64,000 bases of DNA from Dysgonomonas mossii. Its GTDB lineage: Bacteria > Bacteroidota > Bacteroidia > Bacteroidales > Dysgonomonadaceae. The stretch spans positions 248,001 to 312,000 of the forward strand of contig NZ_SPPK01000002.1 in the NCBI RefSeq assembly GCF_004569505.1. Reading direction: 5' to 3'. The position numbers and the translations under genes were made by a program. Below the pieces are notes generated by a model, which saw nothing but the letters and a program-made list of their open reading frames with translations, had not been told where the DNA came from and searched no databases. Numbering within the stretch: position 1 is the first letter of the stretch; each line of letters opens with the position of its first letter. Positions 34,202-42,656 of this stretch are shown here, piece after piece.

Positions 34202-36409
34202 ATGGCAGATAAAAGAACGTATGAAATCGAAGTTAAAAGTGATGTTGATCCTGTAAAAAAGCTTCTAACAGCTGTAAAGTCGGTAGATATAAGTAACAAA
34301 GACTTGAAAGAGACATTGAAGGATGTAATAAAAATAGAACAGGAAGCAGTAAAGATCGGCAATGAAAAATCGGAGAAAGATGAACAAATTGCGAAGCGAC
34401 GAGCCAAAAACTCTGAAAAAGTGACTGAGTTATATCGTGCTATATCCACTCAAGAGCATAGTCATATAGAGAATGCAGCAAAGATGCTTGAGCAGTCGCA
34501 TCAGGTAGCGGCTAAAGTTTCAGAAATAAGCGACCTGAATCAAGAATCGTACAAATTATTGATGAAAAATAATCAGGAAAAGGCAAAAGCTATTCAAGAA
34601 GAGATAGATGGTCTGACAAAGAATGCCAAATCGGTAGTAGCTGTTACCGAAGCCTATAAAAAAAAGAAAGAGATTATAGAAGAACAAGCCATTATAGCTC
34701 AAGCTGAGGCAGAGGCCTCATACAATGTACAAATAGAGAAGGCAAAACTGGCGGGCAAAAACGTTGTGGCACTCGAAGAAGCAAAGGCAGAGCAAGTAAA
34801 ACGTATTAATGAAGAACTAGGCAAAGACCTGAAAAAGAATTCGGAAGAGTATTCTGCTTCTTTTAAGGGTGTATATAATAAGCTGGTAAGTAGTCTTAGC
34901 GAGAATGCAGAAATCTTCAAAGACACGACTTCTAAGAGTACAAAGGAGCTGATGAAATCAACGGCAACCGAAGCTGCCGAAATGCTGGGTATAAGCGATG
35001 AGACAACACAAGCTATCATAAAGGCGGCAATAGAGGCACAAGAAAAGGCGAAAGAAGCTACAGCAGGGGTGAAAAGTACCGAAGAGACAGCCAAAACTGC
35101 TACCGCAGAAGTAAAAAAGACCGGTGAGGAAGCAGCCAAGACCGCTGAGGCTACAAAAAAGATAGTGGACATAGATGCTACCAGAAAAAATATAGAAAAG
35201 ATAAAGCTGTCGTTGGAAGAATACCGATCGATGTTGAAAGATGCAAGTGAAAAAAGAATAAAAGGATATGACGAAGAGCTGGAGGCTGCCGGAGACAACG
35301 CCGAAAAGCGGAAAGAGATAGAAACCCGCAAAGCGCAGTATATGGAAGAGTTTACGCAAGAACTGTTGATCCTGAACCAGACAAAGAATCAACTGGAAAA
35401 GAAAGAGCAAGATCTGGGGATATTGCAATGGAAACAATATGCTCAGAAAGCAGAAGAGATAGCAGGTAGCATAAAGGGAATTACAGACCAGATATCAGGT
35501 GCATTAGGATCTGCATTTACTGCTGTAAGTAAAGCTTACGATGCGGAGATAGCTTCATGGGATGAAAAAATAAAACATCTGAAAAATAAAAATGCAGAAG
35601 TCTCAAAAGAAATTGAGAATCAAGGGAAGAAAGTAGCGGCGTTAGAAGCTGCACAAAAAAACGCATCTGCTGCCGGCTTAGAGAAAAGAGCGGAGGAATT
35701 AGCGACAAGTTTAAAAGCAGAAAAGGAAATATATCAAGAACAATTAAAAAACAAAGAAGAACTCGAAAAAAAAGAAAGGGAATACGAAAGGCGAAAAGCA
35801 AAAGAGCAAGCAAAAAAAGAAAAAATAGAGAAACTAAATCGCAAAGCCTCGCTAATAAAAAATATTGGAGAAGCGACAGTCAATGTCGCCCAAGGGATAA
35901 CCAAGACTTTAGGGGCTTATCCATGGCCGTTAAATCTCGCACTTGCTACTATTGTTGGTGCTGCAGGTGCTGTTCAGATAGGGATTATGACCAAGCAACT
36001 GGCCAAATTCCAAGACGGTGGTCTTCTCCACGGCAAACGCCACTCACAAGGAGGTATGCGTATCGAGGGTACAAATATGGAAGTAGAGGGCGGCGAGTTT
36101 GTTGTCAACCGAGTGTCGACCGATAAAAATCTGGGACTCGTAAAATATATCAATGAGCAACGGCGCGAACTGAAGCCAAAAGACTTCGATGCCTTTTTCG
36201 CACGTTCGTCTCAGGGCTTGGAACCGTCCTTCAAGCGTATGTTTGCTCAAGGGGGGCAGTTGCCAACCATCGAACCCGCAACCAATGTTGACAACGACAG
36301 CCTGATAAAAGCAATTCAAGCTATAAAAATAGAGCCTAAAGTTGCCGTCACCGATATTCATCGTGCGCAAGACAATATGGTAAGTGTAAGTGGCTGGTCG
36401 GGGGTATAA
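34202..36409 (+). CDS. Phage tail tape measure protein
   Basis: A 735-residue protein dominated by coiled coil (about residues 20-580, very rich in Lys, Glu and Ala). One hydrophobic segment lies near 575-600 (LNLALATIVGAAGAVQIGIM), and the end carries QGGMRIEGTNMEVEGGEFVV, a signature often seen in siphophage tape measures. This protein sets tail length; at roughly 0.15 nm per residue it predicts a tail near 110 nm (inference). Own terminators on both sides and a degenerate phage motif make it a stand-alone unit. It lies far from the tail chaperone and tail-tube genes that normally flank it. Confidence 0.9.
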   Translation: MADKRTYEIEVKSDVDPVKKLLTAVKSVDISNKDLKETLKDVIKIEQEAVKIGNEKSEKDEQIAKRRAKNSEKVTELYRAISTQEHSHIENAAKMLEQSHQVAAKVSEISDLNQESYKLLMKNNQEKAKAIQEEIDGLTKNAKSVVAVTEAYKKKKEIIEEQAIIAQAEAEASYNVQIEKAKLAGKNVVALEEAKAEQVKRINEELGKDLKKNSEEYSASFKGVYNKLVSSLSENAEIFKDTTSKSTKELMKSTATEAAEMLGISDETTQAIIKAAIEAQEKAKEATAGVKSTEETAKTATAEVKKTGEEAAKTAEATKKIVDIDATRKNIEKIKLSLEEYRSMLKDASEKRIKGYDEELEAAGDNAEKRKEIETRKAQYMEEFTQELLILNQTKNQLEKKEQDLGILQWKQYAQKAEEIAGSIKGITDQISGALGSAFTAVSKAYDAEIASWDEKIKHLKNKNAEVSKEIENQGKKVAALEAAQKNASAAGLEKRAEELATSLKAEKEIYQEQLKNKEELEKKEREYERRKAKEQAKKEKIEKLNRKASLIKNIGEATVNVAQGITKTLGAYPWPLNLALATIVGAAGAVQIGIMTKQLAKFQDGGLLHGKRHSQGGMRIEGTNMEVEGGEFVVNRVSTDKNLGLVKYINEQRRELKPKDFDAFFARSSQGLEPSFKRMFAQGGQLPTIEPATNVDNDSLIKAIQAIKIEPKVAVTDIHRAQDNMVSVSGWSGV

Positions 36410-36442
36410 TGGATGAATAGGAATGGATTTCGTCCCTTTGCA

Positions 36443-36474
36443 AAAAAGCGTGGCTCATGAGTCACGCTTTTATT
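36443..36474 (+). terminator. Intrinsic terminator after the tape-measure gene
   Basis: The stem AAAAGCGTG / CACGCTTTT has a self-complementary GCTCATGAGT interior and is followed by ATTAT, 33 bp after the stop. Confidence 0.75.
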
Positions 36475-36549
36475 ATATGCAATCATTTCAATTTACTTTT
36501 TTCGCCACAAAAGGGGATTTGCAATCACCTGCCTATCGGTTGTAAACTT

Positions 36550-36667
36550 TCGTTCTTCGGTGTTTGCAACCCCGAAGCTCATACTATCAGGATTTTAAAT
36601 CCTGATAAGAATAACTTTCGGATTGCAATTAGCAATCAACAGAGTGTAGCGTAGTTAAATCCGAAAG
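36550..36667. repeat. Palindromic repeat (family A) with tip insertion
   Basis: Hairpins GGTGTTTGCAACCCC and AGGATTTTAAATCCT are followed by a third whose tip (GGATTGCAA ... ATCCGAA) is split by the 30-nt insertion at 36629-36658. Confidence 0.88.
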
Positions 36668-36697
36668 GACATTCGCTTGCAACCTTCATATTGCATA

Positions 36698-37204
36698 TTA
36701 TTTACTGACGTATATGAGAACTGTATTTAGTTTCTTTTTTTCATCATACTGTTTTGTTATTCCGACAAAACCCTCCGGTGGTCTGCTCCATGCGAAATCT
36801 ATTTTTCCTTTTTTGCGTAGTTCGGTTTCTTTATTTGGCTGTATGCCATAGTCGTTTTCGAGTATAGATACCAACTCATTGAATTCTATAGGATTCTTAT
36901 TATTCTTATCAAACTCTTTGATATATGAGATTAGCCGAAGCCCACTCTCATTAAATGTTAAAAAACAAGTATTGAATACATATCCGGCCAATTCCATATT
37001 CGTAACTTTTATCACGTTTTCCAATAGGGGGATGATTTGTATGTCTTCTGTCTTGATATCGATTAATATTTCGTATGCTTGTTCGATAGGCATACCCAGA
37101 TAGAATTCACCTAGCCCGGTTATCGGTACGTCTGTTTTTACCGATTGTGCAAAAGATGTAGTGGCGGATAGTAATAAAATAAGAAGGATAATTGGTGTCT
37201 TCAT
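36698..37204 (-). CDS. Small secreted protein, paralogue of 38492 gene (cargo)
   Basis: A 168-residue protein with a signal peptide (PIILLILLLSATTSFAQ). The mature part starts GLGEFYLGMPIEQAYEIL, then TNMELAGYVFNTCFLTFNES. The same layout (GFGHFKFGM..., ENIELDGVVFDRTILSFD) appears in the product of 38492-38959, so they are paralogues. The opening Gly-Met helix resembles SmpA/BamE-like folds. Function is unknown. It is the first of six minus-strand AT-rich genes inserted between the tape-measure and capsid modules. Confidence 0.65.
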   Translation of the reverse strand: MKTPIILLILLLSATTSFAQSVKTDVPITGLGEFYLGMPIEQAYEILIDIKTEDIQIIPLLENVIKVTNMELAGYVFNTCFLTFNESGLRLISYIKEFDKNNKNPIEFNELVSILENDYGIQPNKETELRKKGKIDFAWSRPPEGFVGITKQYDEKKKLNTVLIYVSK

Positions 37205-37272
37205 AGCTTTTATATTATTTGGTGCATAATAATAGGCTGCTTTTCCCTCTTCGACTCAGGGAGATTTGCAAT

Positions 37273-38481
37273 CTATTTATTGTCAAGGTAGTACTTTATT
37301 AAGCTGGAAGCAATTGGTGTTACAGCTTCCAGATTAATAAGAGAATCGTTAAATAGCTCTGTATGGGTATTGCCCCGAGCATCTTTTTGTTTATCCATAT
37401 ATGAGATTAATTCGGTTATTGTAAAAGTTTTATCTTTATTTTTGAGACCTTCCTTGTCGATTTGCTCCATATAATTTAATGTGTTGTCGTATATTTCAAA
37501 AAGACCTAAAAGCTGGTCATACCAGTCATACACTTCTTTTATATAGCAAGTATCGTTATTACGGGCAATGTATGTTGTAAAATCTCTATTTGGGAATGCC
37601 TTTTTTACTTTTTTCAACATTGCTTCGTCTCTCAGAAAGCTGAGCAGATCATTGATAGTTCTTGCATTTTTTAAATAATCCAGATTGTCAAATAAAAGTT
37701 GCTCCAAATATTGAGCACTCTCTTTATATTTCATATCGGTTTTTATTACATCAAACCTTTCTTTGTATTTTTTAGTTAGTCTTGTTTCATAATTGTCACG
37801 TCCTTTGAGTGTTTTGTATTCTTTTCCGTCGATAGTATAGTATAATCCTTTTTTTACGCCTCTGATCTCATCAGCAACTATTCTTAACGCTTCCGATTTA
37901 TCGATAGGGGCTTTCTCGTTTTGTAATTTTTGCGATGTTTCTCTCAAAACTTTGCCTAAGTCTCCAATTTTATTGTTGTTTTCTACATATCTATCCAAAT
38001 CTATTCTCGGTCGTTTGATCGATCTTCCTTTATGCAGGTTTATGATATCGGTATGATATGTTGAAATCATATTGTATTGATCAACAATCAGATCGAAGAG
38101 CTCTCTAAATTCTTTCCTGTAGAATGTTTCTCCATTGCAGGCGATAGTAGGTTCCAGTTTTATATGGTTTTTTATCTCTTTGTATTCGCCCGAATCGATC
38201 GTTTTTTTTGCATATACATTGGCTATTCTAATATCTGAAATTGCACTCTTATAGAGTTCAAACATTTCGGAAAAAGTATCAAAATAGTCGGAAGTGCAGC
38301 GACCGTTTACTTTCATATATTTGATATCTTCGGAGAGTGTTTTCCACAATATTATTTCCTGTGCATCGCGATGTGTTTCCGATACCCATTCGCTGCCGTC
38401 TAGGGCATAGTAAACTGCTTGTTGGGCGAATGATGTTACTGTCATCAGCAAAAAGGCTGATGATAAAATGATTTTTTTCAT
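37273..38481 (-). CDS. Secreted helical protein, unknown function (cargo)
   Basis: A 402-residue protein starting at ATG 38481, where a signal peptide begins (IILSSAFLLMTVTSFAQ). The mature part begins QAVYYALDGSEWVSE and a related segment recurs near the middle (KGLYYTIDGKEYKTLKGRD), suggesting two similar domains, each starting with a beta hairpin and continuing as long charged helices. No catalytic motif stands out. It starts 11 bp after the stop of the 38492-38959 gene on the same strand, so the two are probably co-transcribed. Confidence 0.6.
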   Translation of the reverse strand: MKKIILSSAFLLMTVTSFAQQAVYYALDGSEWVSETHRDAQEIILWKTLSEDIKYMKVNGRCTSDYFDTFSEMFELYKSAISDIRIANVYAKKTIDSGEYKEIKNHIKLEPTIACNGETFYRKEFRELFDLIVDQYNMISTYHTDIINLHKGRSIKRPRIDLDRYVENNNKIGDLGKVLRETSQKLQNEKAPIDKSEALRIVADEIRGVKKGLYYTIDGKEYKTLKGRDNYETRLTKKYKERFDVIKTDMKYKESAQYLEQLLFDNLDYLKNARTINDLLSFLRDEAMLKKVKKAFPNRDFTTYIARNNDTCYIKEVYDWYDQLLGLFEIYDNTLNYMEQIDKEGLKNKDKTFTITELISYMDKQKDARGNTHTELFNDSLINLEAVTPIASSLIKYYLDNK

Positions 38482-38491
38482 ATTATAGGAT

Positions 38492-38959
38492 TTAAAGATT
38501 TGCGATGTATGCAACCGACAATTTAGGTACGTTATTATTCGTTTCTATTTTCAGTAAGATTATGTTGTTCTTGGCGTCGTACCATATTGTCGATCCATCT
38601 TTTACAGAGGTGTCACCATACCTTATTTGCATTATGCGAAGTAGATGGTTGAAATCTTTTTCGGCATCGTCCCAATAGGTATATTCCTTTTCGAAACTCC
38701 CAAACCAGAGTAACTTATCGAAGCTAAGTATAGTTCTGTCAAACACGACTCCGTCTAACTCTATGTTCTCTACTTCGATATCTGTGTCTAACTTAATAGT
38801 TTTAGTATTACGTGTTTTGTGTTTTTTGATAGCATTTTGCCCTTGTTTCTTTGTCATACCAAATTTGAAATGTCCGAAACCTTCGATTGGGGGTGTTGAA
38901 TTTTGAGCAAACGTTGCTAAGCTAAGCACAAAAAATGCTACGATGGTAATTTTTCTCAT
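38492..38959 (-). CDS. Small secreted protein, paralogue of 36698 gene (cargo)
   Basis: A 155-residue protein with a signal peptide (ITIVAFFVLSLATFAQ). The mature part carries GFGHFKFGMTKKQGQNAIKK and ENIELDGVVFDRTILSFD, paralogous to the 36698-37204 protein, and ends in beta strands (IILLKIETNNNVPKLSVAYI). Gene order suggests a two-gene unit with the 402-residue secreted protein downstream. Unknown function. Confidence 0.65.
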   Translation of the reverse strand: MRKITIVAFFVLSLATFAQNSTPPIEGFGHFKFGMTKKQGQNAIKKHKTRNTKTIKLDTDIEVENIELDGVVFDRTILSFDKLLWFGSFEKEYTYWDDAEKDFNHLLRIMQIRYGDTSVKDGSTIWYDAKNNIILLKIETNNNVPKLSVAYIANL

Positions 38960-39070
38960 GATTATTGTGTGTTTGTATTTGTCCTTATCAGTAAAGATAA
39001 CCTTTTTTATCCAAAAACAGCTACAATTCCCATTAATAGTGGGAATAGAAAGGTTTTTCTCTTATCCTTT

Positions 39071-39207
39071 ACGAGAGGATTTTAAATCCTGATAAGAATA
39101 ACTTTCGGATTGCAAATCCGAAAGACGAAGCAAAAGCCTTGGTCACAGGGGATTTGTAATCCCCTGTTTCTGTCTCCTTTCGGATTTCAAATCCGAAGGA
39201 ACGTTGT
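39071..39207. repeat. Palindromic repeats (family A and CAGGGGATT hairpin)
   Basis: AGGATTTTAAATCCT and TTCGGATTGCAAATCCGAA hairpins, then a CACAGGGGATTTGTAATCCCCTGT element at 39144-39167, then a TTTCGGATTTCAAATCCGAA hairpin. Confidence 0.88.
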
Positions 39208-39249
39208 GAATAGCCTTCATTAGGACACGAATAGTATAATATTCTAGAA

Positions 39250-39912
39250 TTATTCAATCTCTAATATGTAATTCTCATTAGCTTCATTGTCAAAGACAAT
39301 TTTTGTGGGGAAAGACTTCGCTAAATCATTTGTAGGGAACCAATTTCTCTGATTGTTTACTAATACCAACAAGCCATAATCATCTCCCAAAGCCGTAAAA
39401 CTATCGGTACCTGCTTGCTTGGTAAATTCTTTTATACCGTATTTATTCGTTAGAAAGTCAGCTGTTTGACTTGCCGACTCAGATACTATACCAATTTCAC
39501 TGGCATAAAGTATGGAGGAGCTATCAAACGGCTTTTTCGTTTCGTTATTCACATCAAATCTACAAATCAACTCGAGTAAATTTAGATTGTTATCATAGAA
39601 GTAGAATGATTTTGCATTCCACAAGTCGAATTTTGAAACGAAATTATTTTCATCTATCACCGGTATTGGTTGAGTTCGTGCTTTCATCCACTCAAACGCC
39701 TCTTCGAATTTATTGTTAGGAATATCAAATGCAAAATGATAAACAGGTTTGATATTTGTTTTGGTTTGGATAAAAATGATTTTAGTACTTCCCACATTGA
39801 AAGATACAGTATTTGGACTTTTATCCTCTGTTTTTACGTTTAAAACGTTGTTATAAAATAGTTCGGTTTCTATAATATTATCTGACAACAGATGTAACTC
39901 TTTAATTTTCAT
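39250..39912 (-). CDS. VOC-superfamily (glyoxalase-like) protein (cargo)
   Basis: A 220-residue cytoplasmic protein built of two beta-alpha-beta modules, each starting with the VOC pattern (IKELHLLSDNIIETELFYNN near residue 3, then YASEIGIVSESASQTADFL near 136). YHFAFDIP near 58 and LLELICRF near 112 supply His and Glu at the places where VOC enzymes bind metal. The second half lacks an obvious His, so activity is uncertain. The family includes dioxygenases, isomerases and resistance proteins. It is the only clearly cytoplasmic gene among the cargo. Confidence 0.7.
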   Translation of the reverse strand: MKIKELHLLSDNIIETELFYNNVLNVKTEDKSPNTVSFNVGSTKIIFIQTKTNIKPVYHFAFDIPNNKFEEAFEWMKARTQPIPVIDENNFVSKFDLWNAKSFYFYDNNLNLLELICRFDVNNETKKPFDSSSILYASEIGIVSESASQTADFLTNKYGIKEFTKQAGTDSFTALGDDYGLLVLVNNQRNWFPTNDLAKSFPTKIVFDNEANENYILEIE

Positions 39913-40012
39913 GTTTTTTGTTTTGTTAGTTTAATGAAAGTCAGATACTCTGCTTTGTATATAAGCAGTAATATCCATCATAGGGAGAATCGAAATCACC
40001 TGTTTTTCCGTT

Positions 40013-40101
40013 CTTTCGGATTTATAATTCGAAAGTTATTTTATTTGGATTTCAAATCTTATAATAAGGCTTCGGGGTTACAAACCCCGAAAGACGAAAA
40101 A
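40013..40101. repeat. Palindromic repeat (family A), inverted and degenerate
   Basis: A reverse-oriented unit: TTTCGGATTTATAATTCGAAA, TTGGATTTCAAATC and CGGGGTTACAAACCCCG with ends CGTTCTT and AAGACG. Confidence 0.85.
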
Positions 40102-40126
40102 GACGAAGATGTGTACTATATAGTTT

Positions 40127-40915
40127 TTACTGTTCGCTCCACTTGGTTTTTGTAAGATCTGTAATTACAAATTCTTTGGCTTCCATGTCGGGTTTCACCT
40201 TAAATGTGTAGTGCGTATCAGCTTCCAGTGAGCCTTCCGAGATAAAAGCGATATAAGATTTATTATCTATCGTAATTGTTATTGCGCTTGGTCCATATTC
40301 ACGATTGGCCACAGCTATTGCTTTGTAGCGATTGGTGTTGTTGCTGTCTCTCAAAGGGGTTATTCTTCCGTAGTTATATACTTCAATTTTAGCATTGTCG
40401 GGTAGTCCCTCCGTTTCAAATTCGAGCAAGGCATTGGCATGTGTAAATACCAAGTCTTTGATATGCGGACTAACCGTACTTTGATAGTTGCAACACAACG
40501 CATCTGCATTGAAAAACTTTTCGGCAGTGCTCTGATCTTTTATATTGGGGTAGACGGGAGGAGTCGGTGACGTCTTCGTTCTTGTTGTATAATCTTTCGA
40601 TACCAACCATAAAGGTGCATAGCCTGTATCTCCTTCTTTGTAACTTCTGTCGAATAAGAAAGGTTGGTCTTTAGGCGAAAGTACCATTATCTTGTTCTTG
40701 TCTATCGAAAAATTGTAATCAGAAGCCGAAGTACTGTAGCTATAAATGTAACCAATCATAAGCTTCCATTCGCCTCTGGCGGAGAGGTCTACTTTCGAAA
40801 TCCCTTCTGCTGTTTGCAAAGGCACGCCTTTGGTTTCTTCATCTTTGTTGTCGCTGCAAGATACGATAAATAGCAGGATGATTAGGGGAAAGCAGTACCG
40901 TATAAGATTTTTCAT
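40127..40915 (-). CDS. Lipoprotein, possibly fimbrillin-like (cargo)
   Basis: A 262-residue lipoprotein (signal peptide ending LLFIVSC). A central HANALLEFETEGLPDNAKIE and a terminal YTFKVKPDMEAKEFVITDL resemble the beta-sandwich halves of fimbrillin/Mfa-like proteins of Bacteroidales, which are lipoprotein pilins processed at the surface. The final TKTKWSEQ is typical of the fimbrillin A-strand swap region. No usher or anchor genes are nearby, so it may be a stand-alone surface lipoprotein. Family call is tentative. Confidence 0.6.
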   Translation of the reverse strand: MKNLIRYCFPLIILLFIVSCSDNKDEETKGVPLQTAEGISKVDLSARGEWKLMIGYIYSYSTSASDYNFSIDKNKIMVLSPKDQPFLFDRSYKEGDTGYAPLWLVSKDYTTRTKTSPTPPVYPNIKDQSTAEKFFNADALCCNYQSTVSPHIKDLVFTHANALLEFETEGLPDNAKIEVYNYGRITPLRDSNNTNRYKAIAVANREYGPSAITITIDNKSYIAFISEGSLEADTHYTFKVKPDMEAKEFVITDLTKTKWSEQ

Positions 40916-41009
40916 AATATATTGGGTTTCTATATTTGTAAATACGTTTTAAGAATACAAATATAGCCTTTCTTTTGTTGATTATCGCCGGATAAAACTG
41001 TGTTTCATC

Positions 41010-41057
41010 CGTTCTTCGGGGGGGGCTGCGTCACAGGGGATTTGTAATCCCCTGTTT
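41010..41057. repeat. CAGGGGATT hairpin with family A remnant
   Basis: CGTTCTTCGGGG is followed by CACAGGGGATTTGTAATCCCCTGT (41032-41055), one of four near-identical 24-bp hairpins in the window. Confidence 0.8.
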
Positions 41058-41071
41058 TAAAATGTTTATTT

Positions 41072-41896
41072 TCAGTTTACTGTTGTTTTCGGCAGATAGG
41101 TCATTTTGTGAATAGACCAGCTTGCTCCCTGAAACTTATGTTTCAAGTCTCTTGCAGTCTTGAAAGTCTCGGCATAATATTGCCCTATAGGTATGTTGTA
41201 CCAATTGGCACTAACCTCATCAAAAAAGTCTTGCCAATTCTGTCTTTCTATTATAGTATTTGCCTGTTCGGCAGTAATAGTTATAGGAACACTAAACAAA
41301 GTTGAGTATTTTGCCTCCCAAAAATAGAGCTCTTCCGCTTCAGGACTGATATAGTCTCCTTCTTTGTACATAGCTTCTACGTAGAGATGCTTATTTTCAA
41401 TATATACCTCTATCTTTTCTTTGTTGCCATAGCCTAAAGTTATCCAGCTGTCGGTATAGGGCTCATATTGAATCCTTAAAGCATTACCCTCAAACTTATA
41501 TTTACAAACCGCATTCAAACCTTTTATAACGGTGTATGATCTTTGGTCACCCCAGCCCAAAGGAGTTATATAAGCACAACCTATAAATCCATTTATTTTT
41601 ACACTGTCTGTTCCTTCAATAAAGATGATATACGAATCTCTTACCAGTTCGCCAAAGTTGAGCATACCTCCGTTCATCCGGCTATTATGCACTTGGCGGT
41701 ACTTACTTGTCTCTATACCCTCTATTCCTCCTTCGCTACTGCCATTCATCGACTTAAACATCAGGCATACAGTATCGGCGACAGCTAATGTTTTGTTTTC
41801 TACTTTTGGGGGAATAATTGTATTGTCGTCCGTACAGCCTATCATTACCAAAAGGAAGGAAATAAGAATTGCTAGTTTCAAGTGTTTAGCTTTCAT
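41072..41896 (-). CDS. Hypothetical lipoprotein (cargo)
   Basis: A 274-residue lipoprotein (signal peptide LAILISFLLVMIGC). The mature part has a long beta-rich region with no recognised domain; a final helix-poor segment ends WSIHKMTYLPKTTVN. It is the last of six minus-strand cargo genes, separated from its neighbours by repeats. Unknown function. Confidence 0.55.
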   Translation of the reverse strand: MKAKHLKLAILISFLLVMIGCTDDNTIIPPKVENKTLAVADTVCLMFKSMNGSSEGGIEGIETSKYRQVHNSRMNGGMLNFGELVRDSYIIFIEGTDSVKINGFIGCAYITPLGWGDQRSYTVIKGLNAVCKYKFEGNALRIQYEPYTDSWITLGYGNKEKIEVYIENKHLYVEAMYKEGDYISPEAEELYFWEAKYSTLFSVPITITAEQANTIIERQNWQDFFDEVSANWYNIPIGQYYAETFKTARDLKHKFQGASWSIHKMTYLPKTTVN

Positions 41897-42019
41897 AATA
41901 TTTGAGGTTTAGGTTTTTGTCGTTTAAAGTTAAAATATATTTGTTAAATAGGCTAATTTATTTCTTAAAATAAAACACAAATTAATTGTTTAGACAATTT
42001 TTATTGCATAACCTTTCGT

Positions 42020-42103
42020 CACAGGGGATTTGTAATCCCCTGTTTTTCTTCTTGTCATCCTTCGTTCTTTCGGATTACAAATCCTTACAATAAGGCTTCG
42101 GGG
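42020..42103. repeat. Hairpin plus degenerate family A repeat
   Basis: CACAGGGGATTTGTAATCCCCTGT followed by CGTTCTTTCGGATTACAAATCC and CTTCGGGG in two pieces. Confidence 0.8.
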
Positions 42104-42405
42104 GATAAATAAGCTCCAATTGATACATTTCTATCCCCCTCTCTTTACCCTAAAAACTCAAGCAAAACATTCCCCATACAAGAGCGTATAACCCCAAGCA
42201 AACCCTCCTGCAAAATATAAAGCATAACCGTAAGGCTTATATATAAACATAAACAAAACATAAACTATAAAAGAAAATAGTAAAAGAAAAAGCCTGCCGC
42301 TTTTTGCACCTATTTTTCAAAAATGAGGTGTTTTTATTTTTTAGTATTATCCCTGTTTTATTTACCTTCTCTTTTCCGTCCTTTTCCTTTCTCGTCCTTT
42401 GGCGA

Positions 42406-42467
42406 GTAGGGGCGATCCCTTGTGGTCGTCTGTATATAAACGGGCACGGACAAGCCACTGCCCCTAC
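42406..42467. repeat. GTAGGGGC palindromic repeat (family B), copy 2
   Basis: A 62-bp element opening GTAGGGGCGA and closing TGCCCCTAC, oriented like copies 3 and 4 and opposite to copies 1 and 5. Confidence 0.9.
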
Positions 42468-42475
42468 ATCTTTGT

Positions 42476-42560
42476 CACAGGGGATTTGTAATCCCCTGTC
42501 TATTCCCTGCATCTTTCAGGGTTTGCAACCCCGAAGCTCATGCTATCCCGATTTCAAATT
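42476..42560. repeat. CAGGGGATT hairpin and family A remnant
   Basis: CACAGGGGATTTGTAATCCCCTGT at 42476-42499, then AGGGTTTGCAACCCCGAAGC and CGATTTCAAATT. Confidence 0.8.
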
Positions 42561-42601
42561 CAAAAGAATGGCGCAGGTTACATAAAACTTCCCCACTTAT
42601 T

Positions 42602-42627
42602 TGCATTTTATTTTTTCAAAATTATCT
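42602..42627 (+). promoter_or_regulatory. Phage 26-bp motif, copy before the capsid unit
   Basis: Reads TGCAT, 14 bases, ATTATCT and ends 29 bp before ATG 42657. Confidence 0.75.
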
Positions 42628-42656
42628 CATAGTACGAACCCACAATTTACAACAAA

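Larger units (their letters stand above)
41897..42601. other. Gene-free spacer filled with repeats
   Basis: No gene is visible. It holds CAGGGGATT hairpins at 42020-42043 and 42476-42499, degenerate family A arms near 42050-42103, a family B repeat at 42406-42467 and family A remnants to 42560. It ends at the phage motif for the capsid unit. Confidence 0.7.
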
